Below are positions 11,281 through 22,564 of a stretch of 64,000 bases of DNA, piece after piece; positions within the stretch are counted from its first letter, which is position 1; each line of letters begins with the position of its first letter. Both the position numbers and the translations under genes were made by a program. The notes beneath the pieces were generated by a model. The model saw only the letters and a list, made by a program, of their open reading frames with translations. It had not been told where the DNA came from and made no database searches. The stretch is from the NCBI GenBank assembly GCA_037157565.1, contig JAZHRO010000002.1, positions 38,584,501 through 38,648,500 on the forward strand, read 5' to 3'. This stretch comes from Thalassia testudinum. Its lineage: Eukaryota; Streptophyta; Magnoliopsida; Alismatales; Hydrocharitaceae.

Positions 11281-12402
11281 ACGCGCAATCTATGAAAATC
11301 CTCTGATGAATCGTCTGTAGTAGCCTGCCAGTCCCAGGAAACTGCGAATCTCAGTAACTGAACACGGTCTCTCCCACCTGAGTACTGCCTCGACCTTGGC
11401 TGGGTCCACCGCCAAGCCATCTCCAGAGATCACATGACCTAAGAAGGTCACCTCCCTCAACCAGAACTCGCACTTGCTGTACTTGGCATACAGCCTGCGT
11501 CGTCTCAGAGTGTCCAGAACCATCCGCAAATGCTGTCCGTGTTGCGTCCGATCTCTAGAATAGACGAGTACATCATCTATGAAAACCACCACGAACTGGT
11601 CCAAGTACGGTCTAAACACCCGGTTCATCAGATCCATGAAAGCAGCAGGGGCATTGGTCAGCCCAAACGGCATGACCAAAAACTCGTAGTGTCCGTACCG
11701 GGTGCGGAAAGCTATCTTGGAGACGTCGGTCTCCCTGATCCTCAACTGGTGGTATCCAGACCTCAAGTCGATCTTGGAAAACACCGTGGCACCCCGCAAC
11801 TGGTCAAACAAGTCGTCGATCCTCGGCAGCGGATATCTGTTCTTGATGGTGACCCAATTCAGCTGTCGGTAGTCCACACAAAGGCGCAGGGTACCATCCT
11901 TCTTCTTCACAAACAGTACCGGGGCTCCCCAAGGAGACGCACTAGGCCTCACGAAACCTTTCTCCAAAAGGTCCTGCAACGGGGACTTGAGCTCTCGCAG
12001 CTCAAGCGGTGCCATCCTGTATGGCGCGGTGGAGATGGGGCTGGTCCCTAGTAGTAGTGAGATCTCAAACTCGATCTCACGCTCGGGTGGTAGTCCTGGT
12101 AACTCGTCTGGAAACACGTCAGGGTACTCTCTGACCACCAGGATGCTCTGGAAGTCTGCCACAGGTCTGGGCTCTGCCACCACACAAGCTAAGAAGCCCT
12201 CACACCCCTGGCTCAAAAGTCTCGCAGCTCGAAGTGCCGAAATGCACCTAAAACCTCCGTCCACTGGCTGTCCGTGAAACTCGAAAGAAGGCAATTCCGG
12301 AATGGAGAAGACGATCTTCCTCTCAAAACAGTCCACCAAGGCGTGGTAAGCGGACAACCAATCCATCCCCAGAATCACTCCAAAGTCCTCCATCTGTATC
12401 AT
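11281..12402 (-). pseudogene. pol: Reverse transcriptase domain of gag-pol
   Basis: A 370-residue open stretch. After the end of protease (ILGMDWL) come [11 protein letters not shown], the RT entry block [66 protein letters not shown], and the catalytic FIDD at residues 274-277 followed by VLVYS. The thumb motif LGHVIS and the connection [12 protein letters not shown] complete it. All RT motifs look intact. The stretch ends in TAG at 11290-11292. The copy at 59299 has CAG (Gln) at this place, so a C-to-T change created the stop. Confidence 0.93.
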
Positions 12403-12714
12403 AATCAGGTCAGCTGGCAGGCTATGTCCCTCGACGCTGACCTCTCAATCCGTGTACACCTCCTCAGCTACAAACAGCTGACCACTCGGACCTCTGATTA
12501 CGAACGGATTTTCTAATGCTGTATAATCCTAGTCCAAACTAACTGCGAAACTGGCTGCGACAAACGAGTGCGTAGCGCCGGAATCGAAAAGTGTGTAAAC
12601 GAGTCTGCCGGAAACTGAAACCATACCTGCTACCACTGATCCCGAAGCTCTGGCGTCCCTGTGTGTTAGGGCGTTGATACGCCCCTCAGCTCTAGGTGCG
12701 GACGAAGCAGCCAC
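12403..12714 (-). pseudogene. pro: Aspartic protease domain of gag-pol
   Basis: The retropepsin active-site motif is LFDSGATHSF, with the catalytic Asp in DSG. Upstream lies INALTHRDARASGSVVAGMV, a normal lead-in for plant chromovirus protease. The domain would cut the gag-pol polyprotein. The second half (IRGPSGQLFVAEEV) is cut off by TAG at 12529-12531 and TGA at 12445-12447, both in the gag-pol frame. The reading frame itself is unbroken into RT, so only point mutations are involved. Confidence 0.88.
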
Positions 12715-13455
12715 ACTCTGCGTCGGACGGGTAGGTGCTGGCCGGTACCCTCCTTGCGACTGCTGTCCTCCTCCTCGCGCCTGGGAACCGCGGCCTCCTG
12801 CGCGTCCTCCAGTGCTCTGCGCGGAAAGTATCTGCTAACCTCCTGCCCTAGACGGGCAGTCCCTCCTGAAGTGGCCCGGCTGGCCACACTGGTAACAGAG
12901 GGGAACCCGACTCCCGCTCTCAGTGGGTCCCTACTGTCGGCTGGGCGGGGGTCCGGTGCTGGCAACTGGCCCCTGTCGAGGGCCCCCAAGGGCCATTGAT
13001 GGCCCTGTAAAACGTGACGGCTCTCCTGCGGACGCCACGTGTCTCCTCTCTCGCCGGCCCTGTGAAAAGTCTGGCTGGAAGGACCTCTTCCGCCCGCCGT
13101 CAGTGTCTCGTGCGGAAGGGTTGGTCTCCTCGTAAGTCATGGCTGCCTCCACCACCCTCGAAAGCGTAGGCAGCTTCAGGGGTTTTACATACCCCCGAAT
13201 CGCAGGCCGGAGCCCCTCGGTGAACCTCCAAAGGCGCTCCTCCTCAGTAGCTACCGCTGTCGCTGCAAAGCGGGACAGCTCCAGGAAATGCGTGCGGTAC
13301 GCAGTTACGGTCATCGTCCCTTGACGGAGAGTGTGGAACTCCCGCCTCCTCTGGTCCTGCCACGTCTGGGGAAAGTACTGCTCGTAGAAGAGGGTGACGA
13401 ACTGGTCCCACGACGAGGCATCTCCTGCAAGGAGATGCAAAACAAAACGGAACAC
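12715..13455 (-). pseudogene. gag: gag (capsid and CCHC knuckle), N-terminally deleted
   Basis: The frame contains the retrotransposon gag core (SSWDQFVTLFYEQYFP, later RLWRFTEGLRP and RGYVKPL). It is followed by a CCHC zinc knuckle (CYQCGQPGHFRRDC) at 12856-12897. Gag forms the particle and the knuckle binds RNA. Compared with the copy at 56593-57344, about 190 N-terminal codons are missing: the leader and start region (GGAGATGCCTCG, near 13420) runs directly into the middle of gag. The deletion puts the original ATG out of frame. The reading frame upstream opens only at a GTG (13455), which is not a credible start. In-frame TAG codons occur at 12931-12933 and 12835-12837. Confidence 0.88.
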
Positions 13456-13588
13456 GTCACTACGGAACGATACCGAATGGAAATGTCTAAGAGCTCATGT
13501 CAAAAGATATGTTGTGGTGGCTACTCTAGTTATAGACATGTGAATTGGTTATTTTCCAGTCAGTTGATTCACTTCTCAGGACGACCTT

Positions 13589-13600
13589 GCTCTGATACCA
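13589..13600 (-). other. Primer binding site, tRNA-iMet type
   Basis: The minus strand reads TGGTATCAGAGC three bases inside the 5' LTR. This is the usual plant initiator-methionine tRNA primer site of Ty3/gypsy and Copia elements. It fixes the element's orientation. Confidence 0.93.
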
Positions 13601-13603
13601 TCT

Positions 13604-16312
13604 TGTAACGACCCGATTCCCAAGTCCCTACGAGACACGAGAATCGGACCGACTCGACTAATCCCAAGACCTAGTCGTCCAATGAGGAAGTAACCAAAAG
13701 AGCAGTAAAATAAGCCACATTCAGCATGAATATAACTAACAGTAAGGAAATACAACATTAAGGAAAGAAACCACTACAGTATATACCACCACAACAGTAG
13801 AACAACATTCATAATATAATATGAACTGCAGGTAAAGAAAAGTACAGCGGAAACAAGAACTACTCACTATAACGGAACAAAAAGAGGTACAAGAGAACAG
13901 TGGCAACTCTACTGGACCCTACTCGGCCCAGCGTCCTCTGCAGCCGCTGACCCTGGCTGCTCAACACCTGGTCCTAAAAGGTAACGAGTGTAATACGTCA
14001 GCAAAACGCTGAGTAGAGTTGCAACTAAACTAAAGAAACAGTAAAGTGTACAGTAGCTGTTTAATTTTCTTTCTTCCTTTATTTACGTCTTTCTATTGTT
14101 TCACAATTTATCTATTTCTCAGATCCTTCGCTTGATCTCGAATGTTCCTCGTGGGAACGATCTTGATTGCAGTCTTTTCCGAACAGAAGAAGTAGCACGT
14201 GGTGCTCTCCTGGCCGGGAGAGTCCCCCGTGGTGATCCAACTCTCAGTCAACCACCCCAAGGTCACTGACAGACGTAACGGTGACTACGGCACGCGCGGT
14301 AAACGCACGGGTAGCTAACCCACACTGGCACGCGGTCAGTCGTTTCCGTTAATGGGTGCGCCCAAAGCACAGCACGGAACCAGTACAGGGCAGAGCCCTC
14401 TCAGTAACAGGGGTCCAACCCCTCCACAGTAACCAAACAGGGGCCTTGCCCCTCCACAGTCCGCGCACCCTCGCCTGACTACCCTGGTTTGCCCCAGTGG
14501 GCCTAACAAGTCGGTGTGGGAGGCTAGCAGAACCCCGGGGCCCGTGGGGTAACTAGTACCTCCCTACACTAGTAGCTCTCCTCGGTATTACGTACACGAG
14601 GGCCAGCAAGTCGGTACAGAGTGGCCAGTCCTAACCCTGGGTCCCTGGGGCGGCTGGCTCCGCTCTGCACTAAACAGGGGGGACAGTCGCTCTCCTTGGT
14701 ACTTCGTACTCAAGGGCCAGCTCACTTCCCCAATTCTATTCCATTCACTTTCCAGGAGTTCTACTTCTAATTCCCCATAGGGTTCCAACTCTTTAACTCA
14801 GAATATTCCAGTTTCACCATTCCAGTTTCACGTTCATACATCCCATATTCTTAATCATGTTCATTTATTCATAACAGGCAGCTGTTAGTTTAATTCACAG
14901 GCAGCTATTATTTCCTTTCCACATTTTCCAGGACTGCAGTATTCATACATTCCACTAGTTTTCCCGTCTTAGGATTCATGCCATATCTTAGGATCTATCA
15001 TACAATCTAGTTTTCCAGCCCTAGGATTCATGCAACACTCTAGGAATCTACCATTCAATCTATTTCTCATTCCTAGGATTCATGCAAAGTCCTAGGTTCT
15101 ATTTATGGTTTCATAATTTAACAGATTATACTTAAAGCCACTCTACCGGTTACAACAGGAGAACTGGGGGGCGTGGTCGGGAATCCCGCGTGCCTCCGCA
15201 ACCCCGAGACTGCAACAGAATGGGGTCCTATCACAAGGATCAAACACAAGGAACTTCTCAAAATAGTATACAGCTACTATAGACAGGTAGAGGATGTAAT
15301 TTCGAAAAGAATGCAACTCGAAATGCGGAAAACGGAGCCCAAACGGGCCCGAAACGGGTCGAAAACGACGAAACAGTGCAAAATCAGACGTCTGGAACTT
15401 CTTCCAGACGTCTTAAAAAGTGGATCAGGGAATTACCTCACTCTGCGTGGGCTCTCAGACATCCAGAAGACCGCGGGGGCGTTTGGCCTAGTTCCCAGAC
15501 GTCCGATGGTCACCCAGGACGTCTGGAAGTCGTTCCCGCCGTCTAGCACTGCAGCCAGACGTCTGATTCGCGTTGGATGCGAATCTCTGACCCTGCGCGT
15601 ACCCATTTCCTCTCTCTCTTAGTACGGTCAATCGAAGGGAAGGAAGAAGACGGAAAAACTCACCTTTCAGACGTCTGGACAGTCTTCCAGACGTCGTTCC
15701 CGTCGTCTGGCTAGAAGCACAGACGTCTGATTCTGGAAAATTTTCCAGAACCAGGGCGCCACTTGCCAGCCGCTCGCGACGCCCGGCCGCGCTGCGAGTG
15801 CTCCGCCTGCTGCTCGAGCCGCAGCAGTCCTCCCGCGTCGCTCCGCGCCCGCTGCGCCCCCCGCCGGCCGGCCCTAGCAGCCCCGGCGAGCTCGCCCTTA
15901 CGGCCGAGCGCCTCTCCCACGCGCAGCACCTCCTCCCACACTCACCGCGCCTGTCGCTGCCGCTGCACCCTCGCGCTCGCTCTCGCGCACTGGCTGAAGG
16001 AGAAGAGGAAGGAGGCGGAGGTGACGGGAGTGAGGGAGAGGCGTGGCCCTTTTAAGGCCGCGTGAGGAGGAGAGAGAGAACGCGGCAGAGGGGTCTACGG
16101 CCGCAGGAGAGAGGGGAAAAGAGGGAGAGAGAGAGAAAACGCAGGTCTACGCGCTCAGGCGCGTAGATGAACAGTAGCGTGACAAAATAACCGACTTCCA
16201 AACGTCTGGAAATGATCCCAGACGTCTGGTCCGACGTCTGTAAGTGATTCCAGACGTCTGGTACGACTTCTGGGCCACCTCCCAGACGTCTTTGGAGCGC
16301 CCGTTCGTAACA
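13604..16312 (-). repeat. 5' LTR of the full-length chromovirus
   Basis: A 2709-bp partner of the 6407-9133 LTR with the same block order. A TATA-like CTTAAAAGG lies near 16050. The palindrome array is at 16200-16291 and the 20-bp palindrome is at 15731-15750. The LTR ends directly next to the primer binding site on its low-coordinate side. Confidence 0.95.
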
Positions 16313-16317
16313 CTATT

Positions 16318-16919
16318 GAAAACCCTTCCACTGCAATCCAGTAATGCCCTATCACCCTATTATCTTTACTCATGTTGGCCTTCTTATGCAATTAATGGAC
16401 ACACTTGGAGTATTGGGAGAATTTTCATCCTCATCTTGGAGATGGTAGTCACTTCACCTTCTAGAGCCAAGACTGGTCAAGACAGGGGATCTTACAGGAT
16501 ATGTTTCCCAGAGTCTTGGAGATATTGCCAAGATGGGTCCAAGTCTCATGTGTCCTTTGGGAAAGAACTTGGTCTTTATTTTCTTACCAATGATACAAAG
16601 AGAATGTAAAAAGCATGTAACCCATGATAGGGTGAGAAGTAAATCTAGGATTTAAACCCTAGGGATGACATATGTCTTTCAGTGTGAATGATTCATGAGT
16701 ATTTGAAATACCTGAGGGTAGCATAGTGTCATAGTTTTGCTAAACCTAAGCCCTTGATTATTGAAGTGATAAAACCAATAATCATTTTAATGGCTTTCTA
16801 TTTGATTGGATTGATTGAATTGATTTAAGGAGTTAAATCAAATTCAATTTGGTGATTAATTACGCCTAATTTGATTAGATACAAAATCCAAGGGTTTGAT
16901 TGCAATTAATTTATGTTTT
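16318..16919. other. Interior of the interrupted CACTA region, no gene
   Basis: About 600 bp between the full-length chromovirus and the next solo LTR. One frame is open for about 120 residues (16244-16609), but it starts inside the LTR and shows no domain. The sequence AAACCCTAGGGATGACATATG near 16660 is unremarkable. Confidence 0.4.
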
Positions 16920-17152
16920 GATACTGTTAAGAACGAGGCATCAGACGGGCTTTTAAGATGTCTGGGAAGTGTCCCAGATGTCTGGCCAGACATCTGGAAC
17001 CCTTTCCAAACGTCTGGTAATCAATTTTTGCGGCGTACGGGGTTGCGTCTGCACGCCTACGCGCGCAAACTGCACCCACCGCTCTCGACCCTCATTTTCT
17101 CTCTCTCCTCCTGCAGGCACGCAGCACTTTTCTCTCTCTCCCCGCGCGGCCT

Positions 17153-17159
17153 TATAAGG
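17153..17159 (+). promoter_or_regulatory. Putative LTR TATA box
   Basis: TATAAGG lies at the boundary between the CT-rich and the GC-rich block. Related boxes sit at the same place in other copies, for example TATAAAAGG on the minus strand at 30764-30772 and TATAAT near 48825. The transcript would then start in the GC-rich segment. Confidence 0.55.
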
Positions 17160-17465
17160 ACGCCCTCGCCCTCTCCCTCACCCTCATCTCCTACACCTTC
17201 CTCTTCTCTTTCTCCCTGCCAGTGCGAGAGCACGAGCGAGCGAGCGAGCGGCAACAGCAGCGGCCGCGGCGAATGTGCGGGAGGGGGTGTTTCGAGAAGA
17301 AGAAGACGCTCGACCGTGAGGGCTCGAGCTTGCCGGGGCAGCTAGAGCCGGCCAGCGGGGGAGCAGTGGGCGTGGAGTGTTGTGGAGGGGCTGCTGCAGC
17401 TCGGGCAGTAGGCGGACGGGGTGCGGCGCGGTCGTGCGTCGCGGGTGGAGAGCGTGTTGGGCTCT

Positions 17466-17489
17466 GATTCTGGAAAATTTTCCAGAATC
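17466..17489. repeat. 24-bp perfect palindrome in the LTR
   Basis: Core TTCTGGAAAATTTTCCAGAA extended by GA on the left and TC on the right. It lies about 310 bp downstream of the TATA box and is followed at once by CAGACGTCTG. The same dyad occurs in the other LTR copies (8554-8573, 15731-15750, 30461-30487, 35849-35877). Confidence 0.85.
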
Positions 17490-19549
17490 AGACGTCTGGG
17501 CTTACGACCAGACAACGGTGTGGGTGCGTGCAGGTTCTGCTTGGGAGGGCGCGAGGACTCGTCATCCCACGTGAATCGGACGTTTGGCCACAGTGCCAGA
17601 CGACGGAGAGGACTTCCAGACGTCTCGGGTGACCATCGGACGTCTGGGAACCGGGGTCAGACGTTCCAGCAGGCTTCTGGACGTCTAAAGGACTACACAG
17701 AGCAAAGGTACAACCTGACCCACCTTTTAAGACGTCTAGAAGAGGTTCCAGACATTTGATTTTGGACAGTTTCGTCATTTTTGACCCGTTTAGGGCCCGT
17801 TCGGAGTCCGTTTTCCACGTTTCGAGTTGCATTCTTTCCAGAATAAAATCCTCTGCCTGTTTACAGTAATTGTATACCGTTCTGAGAAACTCCTTGTATT
17901 TGATCCTTGAGTTAGGACCCCGTACCATTGCAGTCTTGGGGGTTGCGGAGGCGCACGGGATTGCCGACCACGCCCCCAGTACTCCCGTTGTAGCTGGTAG
18001 AGTGACTTTTAATATATTTAGCATAAATTGTTACAATTGTAGAACAATTAATAGAGTCTAGGGTATTGCATGAACCCTAGGACTGAGAAACTAGATTGAA
18101 TGATAGATCCTAGGGTATTGCATGAATCCTAGGACTGGAAAACTAGATTGAATGATAGATCCTAGGGTACGGCATGAATCCTAGGACTGGAAAACTAGTG
18201 GAATATATATATATTGCAGTCTTGGAAATGTAGAAAGGAAACAATAGCTGCCTGTAAATTAATAGCTGCCTGTTATTAATGAATAAATATGATTAAGAAT
18301 ATGGGTTGTATGAATGTAAGACTAGAACAGTGAAACCTGCAATGGCCAAACAAAAAGAATACGAACCCTACGGGGAATTAGGAGTAGAACTCCTGGAAAG
18401 AGAATAGAATGGAACTGAGAAAGTGAAACGTGGAAGTGTGTTCTCTCTTGGGTACGTGGTACCAAAGAGAGCACACATTACCTCTTAGTGTAGAGGGGAG
18501 CTTGCCGCCCTCAGGTTGAGACCGGGGTGGGTTTGGCCACTGTATACCGACTTGCTGGCCCTCGCGTACGCAGTACCGAGGAGAGCTACTATTGTAGGGA
18601 GAGCACTAGCTACCTCACGAGCCCCGGGGTTCTGCTAGCCTCCTACACCGACTTGTTAGGCCCACTGGGCAAACTAGGGTAATCAGGCGAGGGTGCGCGG
18701 ACTGTGGAGGGGTTGGACCCCTTTTACTGAGAGGGTTCTACCCTATACTGGTTCCGTGCTGTGTTTTGAGCGCACCCGTTAACGGAAACGACTGACTGCG
18801 TGCCAGTGCGGGGTAGCTATCCGTGCGCTTATCGCGCGTGCTGTAGTCACCGTTACGTCTGTCAGCGACCTTGAGGTGGTTGACTGGGGGTAGGACCACC
18901 ACGGGGGACTCTCCCGGCCAGGGGTGCAGCACGTGTTATTTCTACTTTTCGGAAAAGACTGCAATCAAGATCGTTCCCACGAGGAACATTCGAGATCAAG
19001 TGAAGGATCTGAGAAATAAATAAATTGTGAAATAATAGAAAGACGTAAATAAAGAAAGTAAAAATATAACAGCTACTGTACACTCTACTGCTTCTTTGGC
19101 TTTTAGCTGCCACTCTACTCAGCGTTTCACTGACGTGTTACACTCGTTACTTTTCAGGACCAGGTGTTGAGCAACAAGGGTCAGCGGCTGCAGAGGACGC
19201 TGGACCTAGTAGGGTCCAGTAGAGTTGCCGCAGTTCTTTTTATACTTTTCTTCCACTGTAGTGAGTAGTTTCCTTGTTACTCCTTGTACTTCTTTATTGT
19301 AAGCCTTATGTTATGTACATATTTGTTGTTCTACTGTTGTGGTGGTGTATACTGTAGTAGTTCCTTTTCTTACTGCTGTATTTTGTTACTGCTAGTTATA
19401 TTTATGCTGAATGTGGTTTATTTTACTGCTTTTTTGGTTACTTCCTCGTTGGACGACTAGGTCCTGGGATTAGTCGAGTCGGTCCGATTCTCGTGTCTCG
19501 TAGGGATTCGGGAATCGGGTCGTTACAGATACTAAATCAAAACACCCCA

Positions 19550-20798
19550 TGATGGCATCGCCATCATTCTCTATAACTAACCAAATTTAGCTAAGTTCTA
19601 AGGTTAAATTTACATAAATAATACATAAAAAGGGTACAATGTAATCAGAAGGAGGAATCATCAAGATAAACCCAAATGACAGCGAAATGGGTTCAAAACA
19701 GCCAATTTAGGGTTTCCTTTGGAAATCAAGCTATTAAGACAACAATTAAACCATATTTTTGGTCTAACCCAATTGACAAGATTCTTATGGAAAATTCATA
19801 AATTAAACCTCCTAAAAATTATAGATAAAGATCCTATAAGGTTTAATGCAAGCAGTTGAATCAAAGGAGCTAAGTTGACCTAAAATAGTACTCTAGGTGA
19901 ATAATTAATGCCAAGTGTGTTTAAATACGAAATTGACCAAACAAATAATTTCAAAACCCAAAAATTGAGATTGTCACTAGATTCCTTAGATTCTAATTAA
20001 GCTCCCATAAAAAGTTGGATATATTTTGACAGCATTCTCACCTACTTTGCATTTAAGTCCTTAACTTCCTAAAAATCTTGCAAATAAGTCTGATTTTATT
20101 ACTTCTGGGTCCTTTCCTCTTGCAAAACGATCCCCAAGTTCATCTTCTTCCTTGCGTACCCCACCGGCCATTTGACTGACCCCTGCGCCAAGTTTCTAGC
20201 ACGAACTATGTCCAAGAGCCACGGGGTGAGGTCCTCTTCGCACTCCCGTACGCACGCACTCACGCACACGCATGCTCACGAATACGCCCATGGGTCTGGG
20301 CTGTGGATCCGGATACCCGGGTTCGACTGAGGAGAAGAAGACTGAGAAGGGAGGCCAGTTTTGCACATCGAGATCTGTGTTGTTCCCCTCCAGTACTTGG
20401 CCTTAGTAAGGCCTTGCGCTGCATGCCTTAATAAGTTAAGGCGACTGTGCCTTATACCCGACATCTGAGGGTAAAGCCTGTCGTGGTTCTATGAAATTAA
20501 CGTGAAATATTTGATAGCTGGTTTTGTTCAAATATTAGAGGGTATTTGGGCTTAAGTATTAAGGGTAAATTTTATGGTTTAAACCACCACTTTTACCTTT
20601 ATTTTTATACCTTCCTATCTAAAGATACATTGAACATCTATTATATTGTGATGGTATTACTGGCGTGATTTCTTGCTCCCAGAGACAACCTCGGATCTCT
20701 TTTCTAATTCTAGTATTATAAATTTTAAATGTTTTGATTCGCCTTAATCAACTATACTGCGACGTGACTTTTTTATATACGATCGAGGCGACTAAACA
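19550..20798 (+). mobile_element. Short Athila-type solo LTR, TSD CCCCA
   Basis: It begins TGATGGCATCGCCATCA and ends with the family tail CTATACTGCGACGTGACTTTTTTA...AAACA. Perfect CCCCA repeats flank it (19545-19549 and 20799-20803). Internal blocks shared with the longer Athila-type LTRs include GGGGTGAGGTCC (near 20224) and the end region. At 1249 bp it is less than half the length of the copies at 53700 and 60687 and lacks their purine tract, so it is a shorter subfamily or a deletion form. Confidence 0.8.
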
Positions 20799-20803
20799 CC
20801 CCA

Positions 20804-22560
20804 TAAATTATGATGGACCAATCCTATAAATTACTATCAAATAGGTATACTTTGCAACCCTTGGATGGAGATCTAAAGGTCTCCATCTTATTAGGTTTTG
20901 TCCTTAGATCCCTATATATATATATATATATCCATTAACCTACATGTGAAGTCATAATTGAAACCTAAATGTGTGCAGCCACCACAAAGAAAGGCGTTGT
21001 GGGGTCTTCTTCATCTTCTTCCCGACTTCGTGCAAGAGGAGAGTCTCCCCTAGCAAGGAGATGTCCATGAGAGGAGGAAGCCAACCCGCTTCTTCTTAGT
21101 TGGAAGACCCAAACGAGAAGAGGTTGACATGCTTCTCCTTGCTTCCCTTCTTCCTAATCCTGCAAGGCAAGATCAAGGACTCCATCCAGGAAGCCACCAG
21201 GTTGATGCCCTCCTCCTGCCAACAATACAAGGGCATCAACTAGGCAAGAAGCCAGCCGGCCTCCTAAGTGCAAAGGTGTCGTCCAATAATTCTTTTGGAC
21301 GACCTACTTAAGTAGGGATTCAGGTATTTGATCCTTGGGCCACACGCTCTTTTTGGTCTTCTCCCTAAAGTAGTTGGGTGCTGACCAGGAAGAAGGTCAG
21401 TCAACCTACTTGTATTGTAATCAAGGATTTAATCCTTGATTTAGCCACGACTTGTTCCTAGTCCCATCCCTAAGTGTAGGGAGTCGACCAAGGGACAAAA
21501 TAAGTCAACTTGCTCCTTCTTGGTCGAGGGGATTTAATGCTCTAGGGCCTATTTTGGTGGATTTCGAGGTAAGGGCCACCTCCCGATTCACAAAGAAGTC
21601 ACAAGGTGCGAAGCATTTGCACCGCACACAAAGGAATCAATTCTTCATAGAGTGAAGGATCTCATCCTCCTATCAAGAAGGAGGGAGTCCCTATAGGCAA
21701 AACTTATAGTAGAAGGTGCAACACGTGAGGTGCTATGATATTCATGGAGATCCTGAAATGGAGAGATACTAGATCTCTCCCTGTGGTTCCCATTACATAG
21801 GCCATTGCAGTTTCTCGTTTCTTTTATTCAAGTTTTTACGGCACAAACCTGTATATGTGATTCATAGAAAATTTTAATACTTATATTTTCAAATGTCCGT
21901 GATATATTTTCAAATTTCAGTGATGCCATAGGAATTGTGGCTTGAATCATTGGAGTCACCATTACCCTTTGACTGTCGAGCGGGTCCAAACTAAGTTTCC
22001 CAACAAACATAACTAGATGATATAGCGTTTTACTCAGTTGTTTAAGCATTGAAAAAAATTGCATGTGTTTTCCCTGCATAATAGTTATTTACCCCAACCT
22101 GCAAGGATATTAAACTTCTAAGAAATTGCAGGTTCAACCCATAAGCCAAATTCAAGGGAATAAAGTAAATGATGGGGTACACCCCACATATACATCTACC
22201 TAAGAAAATGATCCTTTACTGTCTATTCTTCCAAATAGAGTGAGGGAGAGTTTCCCTTTGAATGTGATCGTTTCCATAAACCATGCATTCACACAAAGTA
22301 TAATACCAATGGGCACATCCCATGTGACAAAATATAAAACCAACAATAGTGTAATAAAATGTGTTCTCAAGGATTACCTTGGAACAATAGCATATAACCA
22401 CTCATGAAAGATCAAGCAACCTCTTGGTAAACCTTGATCACCAGTACACGTACGAAACACCTATAGACAAAAATATATCCATTCATTAATATACATGAAA
22501 TCATTCATTGAAAAATTTATATACATTTAAATGCAAAGAAAAGTGCAATGAATACCTCAA
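20804..22560. other. No gene recognised; old non-coding DNA
   Basis: It contains a (TA)n tract at 20913-20931 and a stretch (20980-21800) with repeated GGAAGAAGG / CAACC(C/T)(G/A)CTT-like phrases and short chance frames. I could not find termini or conserved protein motifs. Confidence 0.4.
20913..20931. repeat. (TA)n microsatellite
   Basis: Nineteen bases of alternating T and A. Confidence 0.9.
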
Positions 22561-22564
22561 AGAT

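Larger units (their letters stand above)
6407..16312 (-). mobile_element. Full-length Tekay/Del-type chromovirus (Ty3/gypsy), defective
   Basis: Two near-identical LTRs (6407-9133 and 13604-16312) bracket a tRNA-iMet primer site and a gag-pol region on the minus strand. The element is 9906 bp long, begins TGTAACG and ends GTAACA on the plus strand, and is flanked by the 5-bp duplication CTATT (6402-6406 and 16313-16317). The chromodomain after integrase and the domain order protease-RT-RNase H-integrase place it among chromoviruses. The style of the C-terminus fits the Tekay/Del clade. In the first 170 aligned LTR bases I counted about ten differences, so the insertion is not very recent. Six in-frame stops and a gag deletion make it non-autonomous. 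Confidence 0.95.
16925..19527 (+). mobile_element. Solo chromovirus LTR, TSD GATAC
   Basis: A single 2603-bp LTR beginning TGTTAAGAACGAGG and ending GGGTCGTTACA, flanked by perfect GATAC duplications (16920-16924 and 19528-19532). It carries the palindrome array (16956-17015), CT-rich block, TATA box, GC-rich block, 24-bp palindrome (17466-17489), CCTAGG units (about 18060-18190) and the conserved U5 end. It is the product of LTR-LTR recombination of a former full element. Confidence 0.95.

Noticed and set aside
17466..17489. Heat-shock element as the sole explanation of the TTCTGGAA/TTCCAGAA palindrome
   Set aside because: The two TTCnnGAA units are separated by four bases instead of the usual contiguous 5-bp units, the dyad lies downstream of the TATA box, and variants keep pairing better than the heat-shock consensus.
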